A stretch of 64,000 nt of DNA from Aquimarina longa SW024 (GCF_001401755.1 NZ_KQ474100.1:64884-128883), one strand, 5' to 3'; shown: positions 1 through 8,129, counted from the stretch's first letter. The notes: a model not told the origin generated them from the sequence alone. Made by a program: numbers and translations.

Positions 1-2
1 AA

Positions 3-1238
3 TGTAATGGAAGTGGTGATTGTCGTAAATCTGTAGAAGCCGGTGGAACTATGTGCCCTAGTTATCGAGTTACCAAAAATGAAAAAGATACAACACGAGG
101 TAGAGCGAATACATTACGAGAATTTTTAACCAATAACACGCAGCCTAATAAGTTTAATACTAAAGAATTAAAAGATGTTTTTGATCTTTGTTTAAGTTGT
201 AAGGGGTGTTCTAGTGAGTGCCCATCTAATGTTGATATCGCTACATTAAAAGCAGAATTTGAATACCAATATCAAAAAGAAAATGGAACATCATTGCGAA
301 CCAAAATTTTTGCAAATTCTAATACATTAAATAATTTGGGGCGTATAGCTCCTAAAATAACAAACTTCTTTTTTAAAAATAAACTAACATCAAGAATCCT
401 AAAAACAACTTTAGGTATTGCTAAGAAGAGAGATATGCCATTATTAAGTAAACAATCATTACGAAGCTGGTGTGATCAAAACATAAAAAAAGTACAACCT
501 CAAAACCCTGTGAAGACAGTTTACTTTTTTATAGATGAGTTTACAAATCATTTAGATGCAGAAATAGGGATTGATGCAATAGAATTGCTTACGAGATTAA
601 ATTACGAAGTAAAAGTAGTGACTCATAAAGAAAGTGGACGTACTTTTATTTCTAAAGGAATACTAGAAAAAGCAAAAATACTAGCAAATCATAATATTGA
701 AATATTTAAAGACCTAATAACAGCGCAAACCCCATTAATAGGTTTAGAGCCTTCTGCGATATTGACTTTTAGAGATGAATACCATCGACTAGCAGATGAT
801 AAAGAAAAAGCTGATACTATTGCAAAACATACATTTTTGATTGATGAGTTTTTAAATGCTGAAATAAAAAAAGGAAATATATCTTCTAATCAATTTACTA
901 CAGAGGGTAAAACGATAAAATTGCATGGACATTGCCATCAAAAAGCATTATCAGGAGTAGATCATACATTTATGGCATTAAATTTACCACAAAACTATAA
1001 AGTGACTATCATTCCATCAGGATGTTGTGGTATGGCAGGATCTTTTGGATATGAAAAAGAGCATTATGATATAAGTATGCAAATAGGAGAACAAACCTTG
1101 TTTCCTGCAGTTAGAAAAGCACCAGAAAGCACTACAATTGCAGCAGTAGGTACAAGTTGTAGGCATCAAATAAAAGATGGAACAAATCGATTAGCATTAC
1201 ACCCAGTAACTATTTTAAAAAAGGCATTACTCCATTAA
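3..1238 (+). CDS. FAD-linked oxidase/Fe-S fusion protein, C-terminal part (5' truncated by window)
   Basis: The reading frame is open to the left edge, so only the C-terminal part is visible. The first visible codons read CNGSGDCRK, followed by GGTMCPSY, the first cysteine cluster of the ferredoxin-like module. A second cluster, CLSCKGCSSECP, follows about 60 residues in, together giving two [4Fe-4S] sites. Further on, GHCHQK, SGCCGMAGSFGYE and GTSCRH are the cysteine-rich (CCG-type) motifs of GlpC/LldE-like electron-transfer subunits. In Bacteroidota this module is normally fused behind a GlcD-type FAD domain in a protein of about 970 residues acting on 2-hydroxyacids; that half and the true substrate lie outside. 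The internal ATG at 51 is not a credible start because conserved cysteines precede it. Confidence 0.85.
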   Translation, partial: CNGSGDCRKSVEAGGTMCPSYRVTKNEKDTTRGRANTLREFLTNNTQPNKFNTKELKDVFDLCLSCKGCSSECPSNVDIATLKAEFEYQYQKENGTSLRTKIFANSNTLNNLGRIAPKITNFFFKNKLTSRILKTTLGIAKKRDMPLLSKQSLRSWCDQNIKKVQPQNPVKTVYFFIDEFTNHLDAEIGIDAIELLTRLNYEVKVVTHKESGRTFISKGILEKAKILANHNIEIFKDLITAQTPLIGLEPSAILTFRDEYHRLADDKEKADTIAKHTFLIDEFLNAEIKKGNISSNQFTTEGKTIKLHGHCHQKALSGVDHTFMALNLPQNYKVTIIPSGCCGMAGSFGYEKEHYDISMQIGEQTLFPAVRKAPESTTIAAVGTSCRHQIKDGTNRLALHPVTILKKALLH

Positions 1239-1310
1239 GTAATGTATGAGATAGTTTTTTTAGACCACAGAAAACTTTAGTATCTTTCGGGTGTTAATAT
1301 AAATTATAGT

Positions 1311-2189
1311 ATGAAGAAGATACATCACGAAGATTTTAAAGTGTCTGACACTATAAACTTATCTACGATTTCTACAACCTTAGATCTCGAAGAGAGCGAA
1401 AAAAAAATAGAGAAAGAGCTCGAAGAAGTACGAGAGAAACTAGGAGAATTACAAGATACGTTATACGCTCATGGTAAGTATGCCGTATTGATATGTCTTC
1501 AGGGGATGGATACTTCTGGTAAAGATAGTTTGATCAGAGAAGTATTTAAGGATTTTAATACTCGTGGGATTATAGTACATAGTTTTAAAGTACCTACAGA
1601 ATTAGAGCAATCTCATGATTACTTATGGAGGCATTATATAGCCTTGCCACAACGAGGTAAATTTGGAGTCTTTAATAGGACACATTATGAGAATGTTTTG
1701 GTAACAAGAGTACATCCAGAATATATATTAGGAGAGAATATTCCTCATATTAATACCGTTGATGCTATAGATGATAGATTTTGGGATCAACGTTTTGAAC
1801 AAATAAGAAATTTTGAAAAACATATTGCAGATAATGGAACACTGATTTATAAATTCTATTTACATCTGTCTAAAGAAGAACAAAAAAATAGACTGCTACG
1901 TAGGTTAGATAAGAAAGAGAAAAATTGGAAATTCTCTGCAGGAGATTTAAAAGAACGAAAACTTTGGGATCAATACCAATATTGTTATCAGGATGCTATC
2001 AATAAGACATCATTTTCATATGCGCCATGGTATGTTATCCCTGCAGATAATAAACCTGTAGCAAGATATATAGTAGCCAAAACGTTATATGATACATTAA
2101 AGGAGTATGATGATATCCAAGAACCAGAATTAGACGATAAAACAAAAGCTAATCTAGACCTATATAGAGCTCAATTAGAGCGTGAATAA
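1311..2189 (+). CDS. PPK2-family polyphosphate:nucleotide phosphotransferase
   Basis: 292 residues, normal for a one-domain PPK2 enzyme, which moves phosphate between polyphosphate and a nucleoside (mono/di)phosphate in the cytosol. Walker A is GMDTSGKD near residues 65-72. The Walker B region is GKFGVFNRTHYE near 117-128, and the basic lid segment RRLDKKEKNWKFS lies near 200. The N-terminal 50 residues are charged and probably helical. A weak promoter core (TATCTTTC at 1281-1288) lies about 30 bases upstream. The next gene starts 21 bases downstream, so the two may be co-transcribed, though no functional link is obvious. The preferred direction and nucleotide cannot be read from sequence. 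Confidence 0.9.
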   Translation: MKKIHHEDFKVSDTINLSTISTTLDLEESEKKIEKELEEVREKLGELQDTLYAHGKYAVLICLQGMDTSGKDSLIREVFKDFNTRGIIVHSFKVPTELEQSHDYLWRHYIALPQRGKFGVFNRTHYENVLVTRVHPEYILGENIPHINTVDAIDDRFWDQRFEQIRNFEKHIADNGTLIYKFYLHLSKEEQKNRLLRRLDKKEKNWKFSAGDLKERKLWDQYQYCYQDAINKTSFSYAPWYVIPADNKPVARYIVAKTLYDTLKEYDDIQEPELDDKTKANLDLYRAQLERE

Positions 2190-2210
2190 AAGAAACTATT
2201 AAAATATACT

Positions 2211-3599
2211 ATGTTAAAAATACTAACCTCTATCGTATGTATTCTAGTATCATGTAGTGCCTTTGCACAAAATGATGTAAAAGAAGATTCGATTATCTTA
2301 AAAAAAATATACAGCACATCATTGCTTAATGGTAATAGTTATCAGTGGCTTGATTATTTATCTAATCAGATAGGAGGAAGGCTTTCTGGTTCTATAAATG
2401 CACAATTAGCAGTAGAATGGGCAGAGAAAGAGTTGAAAAAAATTGGAATTGACAAGGTATGGTTACAGCCCGTTATGGTGCCTAAGTGGACCCGAGGAGT
2501 AACAGAGTTTGCATATATAGAAACAGAACCAGGTAAAACCACTAATGTACCAATATGCGCATTAGGAGGATCTGTACCTACATTTATAGGAGGAACCAAA
2601 GCGCCAATTATAGAGGTTAAACATTTATCAGATCTTGAGAAATTAGGAATAGACCAAGTAAAAGGAAAGATTGTATTTTATAACCGTCCAATGCAAGCAG
2701 ATCTAATTAGTACATTTAGTGCTTATGGAGGTTGTGTGGATCAGCGATATTCCGGAGCAGCTGAGGCAGCTAAATATGGAGCAGTAGGAGTAATTGTACG
2801 TTCTATGAATCTTAGAAAAGATGATTTCCCACATACAGGGTCTATGAGTTATGGAACTCTTAAAAATAAAGACAAAATCCCAGCTGCAGCAATTAGTACC
2901 AACGGAGCCGATTTACTAAGCTCTATGTTAAAACTAAACCCGAATATTAAATTTAATTTTAATATGAATTGTCGCACATGGAAAGATGTACAATCCTATA
3001 ATGTAATAGGTCAAATTACAGGAACTACATTACCTAATGAATATATGGTAGTTGGAGGTCATTTAGATTCATGGGATTTAGGAGATGGTTCTCATGATGA
3101 TGGAGCAGGAGTAGTGCAGTCAATGGAGGTGCTACGTTTGCTTAAAGAAATAGGATATAAACCAAAAAGAACTATTAGAGTAGTACTTTTTATGAATGAA
3201 GAGAATGGATTACGAGGAGGTAAAAAGTATGCAGCAGTAGCAAAAAATAAAGGAGAAAACCATGTTTTTGCTTTAGAAAGCGATGCAGGAGGATTTACTC
3301 CTAGAGGGTTTTCTTTTGATTGTGATACCGCTAATTTTGATCAGATAAAAAGTTGGAAACCTCTTTTCGAGCCTTACTTGATTCATTATTTTGTGAAGGG
3401 AAGAAGTGGAGCAGATATTGGACCATTAAAAAAAGAAAAAATGGTTTTAGCCGGACTTAGACCAGATTCGCAACGTTATTTTGATTACCACCATGCTAAG
3501 AATGATACTTTTGATGCCGTTAATAAACGAGAATTAGAGTTAGGAGCTGCCACGATGACAAGTTTAGTATATCTTTTTGATACCTATGGAGTGAAATAA
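2211..3599 (+). CDS. Secreted M28-family metallopeptidase (plasma glutamate carboxypeptidase-like)
   Basis: 462 residues with an N-terminal signal peptide (about 1-19, ending CSAFAQ). A PA-type insert precedes the di-zinc catalytic domain. Visible ligands are GGHLDSWDLGDGSHDDGAG (His near 284, Asp near 296), NEENG with the general-base and ligand glutamates near 330, an ESDAGG aspartate, and a final His in DYHHAKND near 425. The architecture matches M28B exopeptidases such as PGCP/CPQ that trim peptides outside the cytoplasm. It likely sits in the periplasm or outer envelope; there is no T9SS tail and no lipobox. All metal ligands expected for the family are present, so it should be active. 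Confidence 0.9.
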   Translation: MLKILTSIVCILVSCSAFAQNDVKEDSIILKKIYSTSLLNGNSYQWLDYLSNQIGGRLSGSINAQLAVEWAEKELKKIGIDKVWLQPVMVPKWTRGVTEFAYIETEPGKTTNVPICALGGSVPTFIGGTKAPIIEVKHLSDLEKLGIDQVKGKIVFYNRPMQADLISTFSAYGGCVDQRYSGAAEAAKYGAVGVIVRSMNLRKDDFPHTGSMSYGTLKNKDKIPAAAISTNGADLLSSMLKLNPNIKFNFNMNCRTWKDVQSYNVIGQITGTTLPNEYMVVGGHLDSWDLGDGSHDDGAGVVQSMEVLRLLKEIGYKPKRTIRVVLFMNEENGLRGGKKYAAVAKNKGENHVFALESDAGGFTPRGFSFDCDTANFDQIKSWKPLFEPYLIHYFVKGRSGADIGPLKKEKMVLAGLRPDSQRYFDYHHAKNDTFDAVNKRELELGAATMTSLVYLFDTYGVK

Positions 3600-3681
3600 A
3601 TTACTTACTTCATTATTATAAATAAATGCTAATCATGTGCCTATACAAGTGGGTATAGCGATCACTTTCCTGTTTATCTAT

Positions 3682-4208
3682 ATGTTATGCACGATCAGAA
3701 TTAATATGAAAATTATTTTTTTAGATATTGATGGAGTTTTAAATTCTGATACTTGGGAAAAATCTGATGAATACATTAATGGAGAATATCCTGAAAAAAT
3801 GTTTGACCCCAATACGGTTAACTTATTGAATAAAATAATTAGCGAAACAGAATCCAAAATAGTATAGTATTGACTTCAACATGGAGATTAAAACACTCGT
3901 TGGGCGAAATGAAAAGTATTTTCTCTAGAGTTGGAATTAACTGTGATTTAATTGATTTTACACCAGACTTGAAAAAAGATAATAATTACACTTTGAGAGG
4001 GAATGAAATACTCAAACGGTGTAAAGACAACCGCAAGGTAATTGGAACAAAACCTTTGAATTATACGGATTTCATCATTTTAGATGATAACAATGATATG
4101 CTACTCTGGCAGTCCAAGTATTTTTTTCAAACAGATAGACTTTGCGGACTTAGCTTAACTGTAACCAGAGAAGCTATACGAATGCTGAAAAAATAAAGTG
4201 CATAACAT
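3682..4208. repeat. 11-bp perfect inverted repeat bracketing the HAD gene
   Basis: ATGTTATGCAC at 3682-3692 ends 13 bases before the HAD start codon. Its exact reverse complement, GTGCATAACAT, at 4198-4208 begins one base after the stop codon. The inner GTTATGC / GCATAAC heptamers resemble integron core boxes (GTTRRRY / RYYYAAC) with one deviation each and have the order expected at the two ends of a gene cassette. I cannot find a complete attC-like site on either side, so the cassette reading is tentative. Confidence 0.6.
3706..4196 (+). pseudogene. HAD-like hydrolase gene broken by a 5-bp tandem duplication
   Basis: The start at 3706 gives MKIIFLDIDGVLNSDTW, carrying the DxDG nucleophile motif of HAD phosphatases. 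The frame stops at 3865-3867 after ...SKIV. A second frame then runs LTSTWRLKHSLG... (the T/S motif II) through IILDDNND (the acidic motif) to the stop at 4194-4196. At the junction the pentamer TAGTA is present twice (3860-3864 and 3865-3869). Removing one copy restores ...SKIVLTSTWR in a single frame of about 162 residues. The gene is therefore interrupted by one small duplication and otherwise intact, so the event looks recent. A start at 3637 in the same frame adds only a non-homologous hydrophobic leader and is rejected. It could be a slippage-switchable gene or an assembly error. Confidence 0.8.
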
Positions 4209-4220
4209 GATATATTTATA

Positions 4221-4394
4221 TTACTTTGCTCCTATCTGAGGGCATGCTACATTAAATTGATTTTCAAAAATTGATCCTTCTGGGATTTTCTGAGCTGTAC
4301 CTCCTTCTACACTAAACGTTCCATCTCCATTATCACATACTTCACAATACGCTACACAATCATTTTTATCTAATAGAAAATCAGCATATTCCGT
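4221..4394 (-). pseudogene. C-terminal fragment of a cysteine-containing protein
   Basis: The minus strand has a 57-codon open segment reading ...EYADFLLDKNDCVAYCEVCDNGDG... to ...QFNVACPQIGAK and a stop. There is no start codon, and a stop lies directly upstream in frame. Codon use looks coding and the four cysteines look structural. I read it as the surviving tail of a deleted gene. I do not recognise the family. It lies just outside the inverted repeat that brackets the HAD gene, consistent with insertions and deletions at this spot. Confidence 0.5.
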
Positions 4395-4525
4395 TTAAGG
4401 GAATTTTCCCCATAGTGTAAAAAAGATTTTCTATTCTAGTATAATCCCTTATTTTTGAGGTAGAATATACATAGTAATAACCACTTAATACAATCATTAC
4501 TAATTTACACAAAAATCAATATTAC

Positions 4526-4769
4526 ATGAGAAATGTTGTCGAAGATTTACTTCCCCAAGAGGAAAGACAAAAAGCAGAACATCTAGTAGCACAGCTAGAG
4601 TCCATTTTTATAGACAAGCTATCTGCCCTAACCGAAAAAAAAACATTACTCATAGTATAGCAGAGATGCAAGTAAGGAAGGGTTTACAGAAAAAGTAGCA
4701 GAACTTAAGCAGTTCTTTGCCCATACCAAAAAAATCAATACCGAACCAGAGGAGTACCCCTCCATTTAG
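4526..4769 (+). pseudogene. Small coiled-coil-like gene with two frameshifts
   Basis: ATG at 4526 opens MRNVVEDLLPQEERQKAEHL..., which runs 44 codons to a stop at the end of a poly-A stretch. Reading then continues in a second frame (HSIAEMQVRK, about 4634-4680) and a third (GFTEKVAELKQFFAHTKKIN... to the stop at 4767-4769). Joined, the three pieces form one charged, helical protein of about 80 residues, a typical size for small proteins beside secreted-effector genes. Function unknown. The A-run at about 4617-4625 is the likely first slippage point. Confidence 0.45.
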
Positions 4770-4787
4770 CAAGATATACGCTCTGTT

Positions 4788-4949
4788 GCGTCAAAAAGAC
4801 GTTCCGTTTAGCAAAAAAGACGAAGTTTTTAGCTTACTGTATTAAAAAATTAACCTTTGTCGTTAAAATTTCAACACATTTAGTCGAAATTTTAACCCAA
4901 AGGGTTAAAAAATAAGCAAACCCAGCCAAACACTTCGTCAAAAAGACGC
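4788..4949. repeat. Large imperfect palindrome upstream of the effector operon
   Basis: The core arms are TTAACCTTTG...TTAAAATTTC (4850-4873) and GAAATTTTAA...CAAAGGGTTAA (4886-4908). Outward, GACGAAG (4819-4825) pairs with CTTCGTC (4933-4939). Each outer flank carries a CGTC-A5-GACG mini-hairpin (4788-4801 and 4936-4949). The whole 160-base segment can fold as a long branched hairpin. It lies 140 bases before the first effector gene. It could be a strong terminator isolating the operon, a mobile-element relic, or a recombination structure. Confidence 0.7.
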
Positions 4950-5087
4950 ACCACATCCTCCCCATGGTTAAACAGTGCATAGAATTGTCTAAAAATAAAG
5001 TCATAATCATTAAAAATCCCCACCCTAATGATCAAAGCTTTATAAACCAATACCAATATCTCTTATAAACCTAATCAAAAAACAGCA

Positions 5088-5801
5088 ATGTCTACACAGC
5101 ACACTACTAGATTCTATATAGACGGTCATAGCCTACCCGTACTAGCATATAGAGAAATCATACAACAACAAACCAATTATAACGGCATGCCCTCTAGTAT
5201 ACCATACGGCAGTGGCATCTATCAATTAGTAGTCCCCGATATAGGCAGATGGACACACCTATTCGACAATTGGGCACTATCCCCCACCATGCGAAAAGAA
5301 TGTAAGATAGAAACCCAATCCATACAAGGTACTACAATGTTTAAAACCCTAGAGCTATGGGATACCTACTGCACTCGCCTAGAGTATCAAGATGGTGGAT
5401 ACGATGGAGCAATCTATACTCTAACACTATCAGCTGCCACCGTAATCCGTAATGGAGAGGTCATTACCTCTAAGTGGTGGCGTATAAAAGATCCTAATAT
5501 AAGAAATGAACCTATACAGCAAGCAGAAGAGCTAAATCCAAGGATCATTAAACAGTACATCACTGATCGTAACGACGTAGAACTCAATCAATACCAACGA
5601 GGACACGAAATATATTGCGTTATCAAATCAGAACATATGGTTAACGAAACTATAGATATTGATCTTTCTAAATTCGAAGTGCCACTTTTATATCGTAGTA
5701 AACGCTTACAAGATAACATCATCAAAGACTATACAATTAATATCGATGAAGAAAAAATTCCATTAGAAGTAATCTCAGAAAACTACAAAGATGAGCAATA
5801 A
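5088..5801 (+). CDS. Hcp/TssD-like type VI secretion tube protein with C-terminal extension
   Basis: 237 residues. The first 140 resemble the Bacteroidota TssD (Hcp) fold: DGHSLPVLAYREI, then GMPSSIPYGSGIYQLVV (the PSS...GG turn), a buried W/F segment (HLFDNWALS), MFKTLELWDTYC and LTLSAATVIRNGEV. Residues 150-237 form an extra domain (YQRGHEIYCVIKSEHMVNETIDIDL, KRLQDN...KDYTINIDEEKIPL), presumably a linker to cargo. The last 11 bases overlap the following toxin gene (ATG at 5791), so translation is coupled. My reading is an effector-delivery subunit for a type VI-like apparatus encoded elsewhere; no core secretion gene is in this window. The TssD assignment rests on motif resemblance only. 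Confidence 0.65.
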   Translation: MSTQHTTRFYIDGHSLPVLAYREIIQQQTNYNGMPSSIPYGSGIYQLVVPDIGRWTHLFDNWALSPTMRKECKIETQSIQGTTMFKTLELWDTYCTRLEYQDGGYDGAIYTLTLSAATVIRNGEVITSKWWRIKDPNIRNEPIQQAEELNPRIIKQYITDRNDVELNQYQRGHEIYCVIKSEHMVNETIDIDLSKFEVPLLYRSKRLQDNIIKDYTINIDEEKIPLEVISENYKDEQ

Positions 5802-6933
5802 CTATAAGAATCAATACGGTAAGAATACGATTAAGATCATACATAGGGGTAAGGTCGTTAGCCAAACAAGTATGAAAGTACAGCTTGGCGGAGGTGATGT
5901 CGTAGACAAGCCCGTACAGACCAATATCACCTATACCGATGATGATGGTAAAGGCTTACTACATATCAATCACCAAGCTATTGTAGTAGGCGAAACTGTT
6001 GCACAAGTAAAACGCTCTACTACTGCCAAGGTTACCGACAGAGGGACGATACTAGTAAGTCAGTTAAAATCTGAAATTTCATCACGGGGCGAAGACGTAT
6101 TTTTCTACGATAACTCACTAGGTACTTTTGAGGGCTCTTTAGCAGATGCACAACGTCTATTTCCTAATGTAGATTTTTCGGACTTACAAGTAGCTGATAG
6201 TGTTGATCGTAGTAATCCAGAATTTAAAAACCTACCCAAAGTAACACCAGATCAGACGGTAACATGGCAAGAAATTAGCAAATACGATGCAGAAGATAAT
6301 GGAGGCGCACCTACCACATGGGATGATTGGGCAGATAGCTTACAAACAGGATTAGATATTGCGGGGCTTGTTCCTGGTCTTGGAGAAATTGCTGATTTAG
6401 CCAATGGATGTATATCATTAGCAAGAGGTAATTATGGCGATGCAGCACTCAGTTTTGCAGCAATGGTACCAGGGTTTGGAGTCGCTGCAACTATTGCTAA
6501 ACAAGCAAAAAAACTAAGTAAAGTAGTTGATAACAAAGGGATTTATGACCTAATCATTAAAAATGCTGATGATCTAGAGCAAGCATATGTAGGGCAATCA
6601 AAAAATATTTTTAAAAGACTAAAGCAGCATTTTGGCAAAAGTGGTAAATTAGGACAAAAAACAGAAGAAGTAATAGGCGGTGTACTCCATAAAATGAAAG
6701 GCTCTACCAAATTAGAACGAGAAATATATGAGCAGTTTATTATTTTAGAAAAATATAGAAAAAATGTGATAAAGAATAGTAATTTATGGAAAAAACTTCT
6801 TAATAAGGTAAATCCAGTAGGAGGTAGATTTAACTTGAATACTCCACAAGGCAGAGATAAGTTTTATAAAATGGCAGAAGAAATAGCAGATAAATATGAT
6901 TTACCTAAAACATTTACAAAAGTTTTTAATTAA
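5791..6933 (+). CDS. Polymorphic toxin with C-terminal GIY-YIG-type nuclease tip
   Basis: 380 residues. An N-terminal beta-rich trafficking region (1-180) is followed by a glycine/alanine-rich hydrophobic pre-toxin segment (about 186-238: LQTGLDIAGLVPGLG, AALSFAAMVPGFG). The nuclease tip starts with GIYDLI at 250, then YVGQSKNIFKRL (Tyr 266, Arg near 276) and His near 280. The candidate metal-binding glutamate is in LEREIYEQF (308-316), and NKVNPVGGR lies near 336-344. These are the ordered hallmarks of GIY-YIG nuclease toxins. Residues 300-318 are encoded by a 57-base stretch repeated exactly in both downstream orphan tips, while the last 60 residues are specific to this copy. The LRR gene 11 bases downstream is the presumed immunity partner. 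Confidence 0.75.
   Translation: MSNNYKNQYGKNTIKIIHRGKVVSQTSMKVQLGGGDVVDKPVQTNITYTDDDGKGLLHINHQAIVVGETVAQVKRSTTAKVTDRGTILVSQLKSEISSRGEDVFFYDNSLGTFEGSLADAQRLFPNVDFSDLQVADSVDRSNPEFKNLPKVTPDQTVTWQEISKYDAEDNGGAPTTWDDWADSLQTGLDIAGLVPGLGEIADLANGCISLARGNYGDAALSFAAMVPGFGVAATIAKQAKKLSKVVDNKGIYDLIIKNADDLEQAYVGQSKNIFKRLKQHFGKSGKLGQKTEEVIGGVLHKMKGSTKLEREIYEQFIILEKYRKNVIKNSNLWKKLLNKVNPVGGRFNLNTPQGRDKFYKMAEEIADKYDLPKTFTKVFN
6688..6744 (+). repeat. 57-base constant block inside the toxin tip (shared with both orphan tips)
   Basis: This stretch, encoding HKMKGSTKLEREIYEQFII, is identical at 7883-7939 and 9123-9179. The similarity extends weakly 5' (EVIGGVL versus EVIEGIV) and ends abruptly 3', where the variable tail begins. 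It is the left homology arm by which a downstream tail could be recombined onto the full-length toxin. Confidence 0.85.
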
Positions 6934-6943
6934 AATATAAAAA

Positions 6944-7756
6944 ATGGATATTAGAGAAGGGGCAGATTTTAAAGCTGCAAAGCAATATTATATTAAGAAT
7001 AATGAAGGGGTAAATATATCACGAGAGATACAAAAATCTAACTTTTTTGAACAATTTTTAAAATATTTTGGTAATATAGAAAGTTTAGGTATTTCGGCTT
7101 ATGGGAATGGAGTATCGTATGATTTTTTGTATCAAATGCAAAATTTAAAATCACTACATCTACATACAATGTATGATATAAATTTTGAACATTTAAGAAG
7201 CTTACAAGCCTTATCCGTTTGGTGGAACAAAAAAATGATCTCTAATTTTGATACCCTTTCAAAATTAGAAAATTTACAGATTATAGAGTTTGACGAAAAA
7301 GACATAACCAAACTAAGTTCTCTTACTAACTTAAAAAGCTTAAGTTTTGCTACAGCCAAGATCAAATCTCTTAAAGGTATAGAAACCCTTACTAACTTAG
7401 AAAATCTATCACTAGGAGGTGTACGAAGTCTTACGAATATTTCAAACATTACAGCATTACAAAACCTTAAGCATTTAGAGTTTGATATTTGTTGGAAGCT
7501 AAAAGACTTTAGCCCCATTGGAGAACTTAAAAAACTAAGAGAACTGGAGTTACTAGATTGTAAAAACCTTGAAAGTATCAAATTTGTAAAAAACTTACCA
7601 AATTTAAAACGTCTTTCAACATTAGGTACAACAATTATTAATGATTATGATACTACACCCGCCGAACACGTACCCGTATTTTTTGGTAGTCAGCATAATA
7701 AATACAACAAACAATATCCAGAAAAAGAAATCCATAAGAAGATAGAAGAGCTATAA
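6944..7756 (+). CDS. Leucine-rich-repeat protein 1, putative immunity partner of the nuclease toxin
   Basis: 270 residues, no signal peptide, so cytosolic, where a nuclease antidote must act. LRR units of about 22 residues run through the whole chain (LTNLKSLSFATAKIKSLKGI, LENLSLGGVRSLTNISNI, LKHLEFDICWKLKDFSPI, LRELELLDCKNLESIKFV). The last 155 residues, from FDEKDITKL, are nearly identical to two downstream paralogues. The first 115 (MDIREGADFKAAKQ...) are unique to this copy. It follows the toxin by 11 bases. Its role as immunity protein is inferred from this toxin-then-LRR order, repeated three times, and from variation shared between toxin tail and LRR N-terminus. Confidence 0.7.
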   Translation: MDIREGADFKAAKQYYIKNNEGVNISREIQKSNFFEQFLKYFGNIESLGISAYGNGVSYDFLYQMQNLKSLHLHTMYDINFEHLRSLQALSVWWNKKMISNFDTLSKLENLQIIEFDEKDITKLSSLTNLKSLSFATAKIKSLKGIETLTNLENLSLGGVRSLTNISNITALQNLKHLEFDICWKLKDFSPIGELKKLRELELLDCKNLESIKFVKNLPNLKRLSTLGTTIINDYDTTPAEHVPVFFGSQHNKYNKQYPEKEIHKKIEEL

Positions 7757-7939
7757 ATGAACGACTATCAATTCGATATGACGACCACGATGATGCATTT
7801 TCTTTTGATCACACCGTAGAGTTTGGAAACTTAGGTAATACTATAAAAAAAGAACTCCCTAGAAGTAATAGAAGGTATAGTTCATAAAATGAAAGGCTCT
7901 ACCAAATTAGAACGAGAAATATATGAGCAGTTTATTATT
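7289..7939 (+). repeat. Constant block A of the tandem array (LRR C-terminus + relic + tip start)
   Basis: 651 bases: 468 encoding the LRR C-terminus, 132 of non-coding relic, and the 57-base tip block overlapping its end. Block B at 8529-9179 has exactly the same length and differs at only a small number of positions by eye, including inside the non-coding relic. Such conservation of non-coding sequence argues for recent duplication or gene conversion. Confidence 0.85.
7757..7846 (+). pseudogene. Relic of a gene start between LRR 1 and orphan tip 1
   Basis: An ATG directly after the LRR stop opens MNDYQFD, then the frame runs to a stop within 20 codons. In the next frame the sequence reads YDDHDDAFSFDHTVEFG and NLGNTIKKELP, which looks like real protein. 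One base of frameshift would give about 33 residues of a gene start, fused in turn to the orphan toxin tip. The same relic, with the same lesion, recurs at 8997-9086. I cannot name the gene; a second immunity or adaptor gene is possible. Confidence 0.5.
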
Positions 7940-8113
7940 ATAGAGAAATATGGGGGCGTTATAAAAGAAAAAAGTATATTTAAAAAACTTCTAAATAAAG
8001 TTAATCCCGTTGGTGGTAGATTTGATTTAGACTCTGTAGAAGGATTGAGAAAATTTAAAAAACGAGCAAAGGAAGTTGCAAAAGAATATAACCTACCAAC
8101 CAAATTCGAATAA
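7847..8113 (+). pseudogene. Orphan toxin tip 1 (lacks GIY and YIG motifs)
   Basis: The open segment without its own toxin body reads LEVIEGIVHKMKGSTKLERE..., homologous to residues about 292-380 of the full toxin. The first internal ATG is at 7889, giving 74 residues. It keeps the glutamate of LEREIYEQF and the NKVNPVGGRF motif but lacks the GIY and YVG strands, so it should not cut DNA by itself. The tail GGVIKEKSIFKK... to YNLPTKFE differs from the other two tips. It is followed by LRR 2. It matches the known 'orphan toxin C-terminus plus immunity' arrangement of Rhs and CDI loci. Confidence 0.7.
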
Positions 8114-8129
8114 GTAATATTGAATTAGT

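Noticed and set aside
3637-3705. Extended N-terminus of the HAD gene from 3637
   Set aside because: The extra 23 residues are hydrophobic and run across the inverted-repeat box; the HAD family starts at MKIIFLDIDG.
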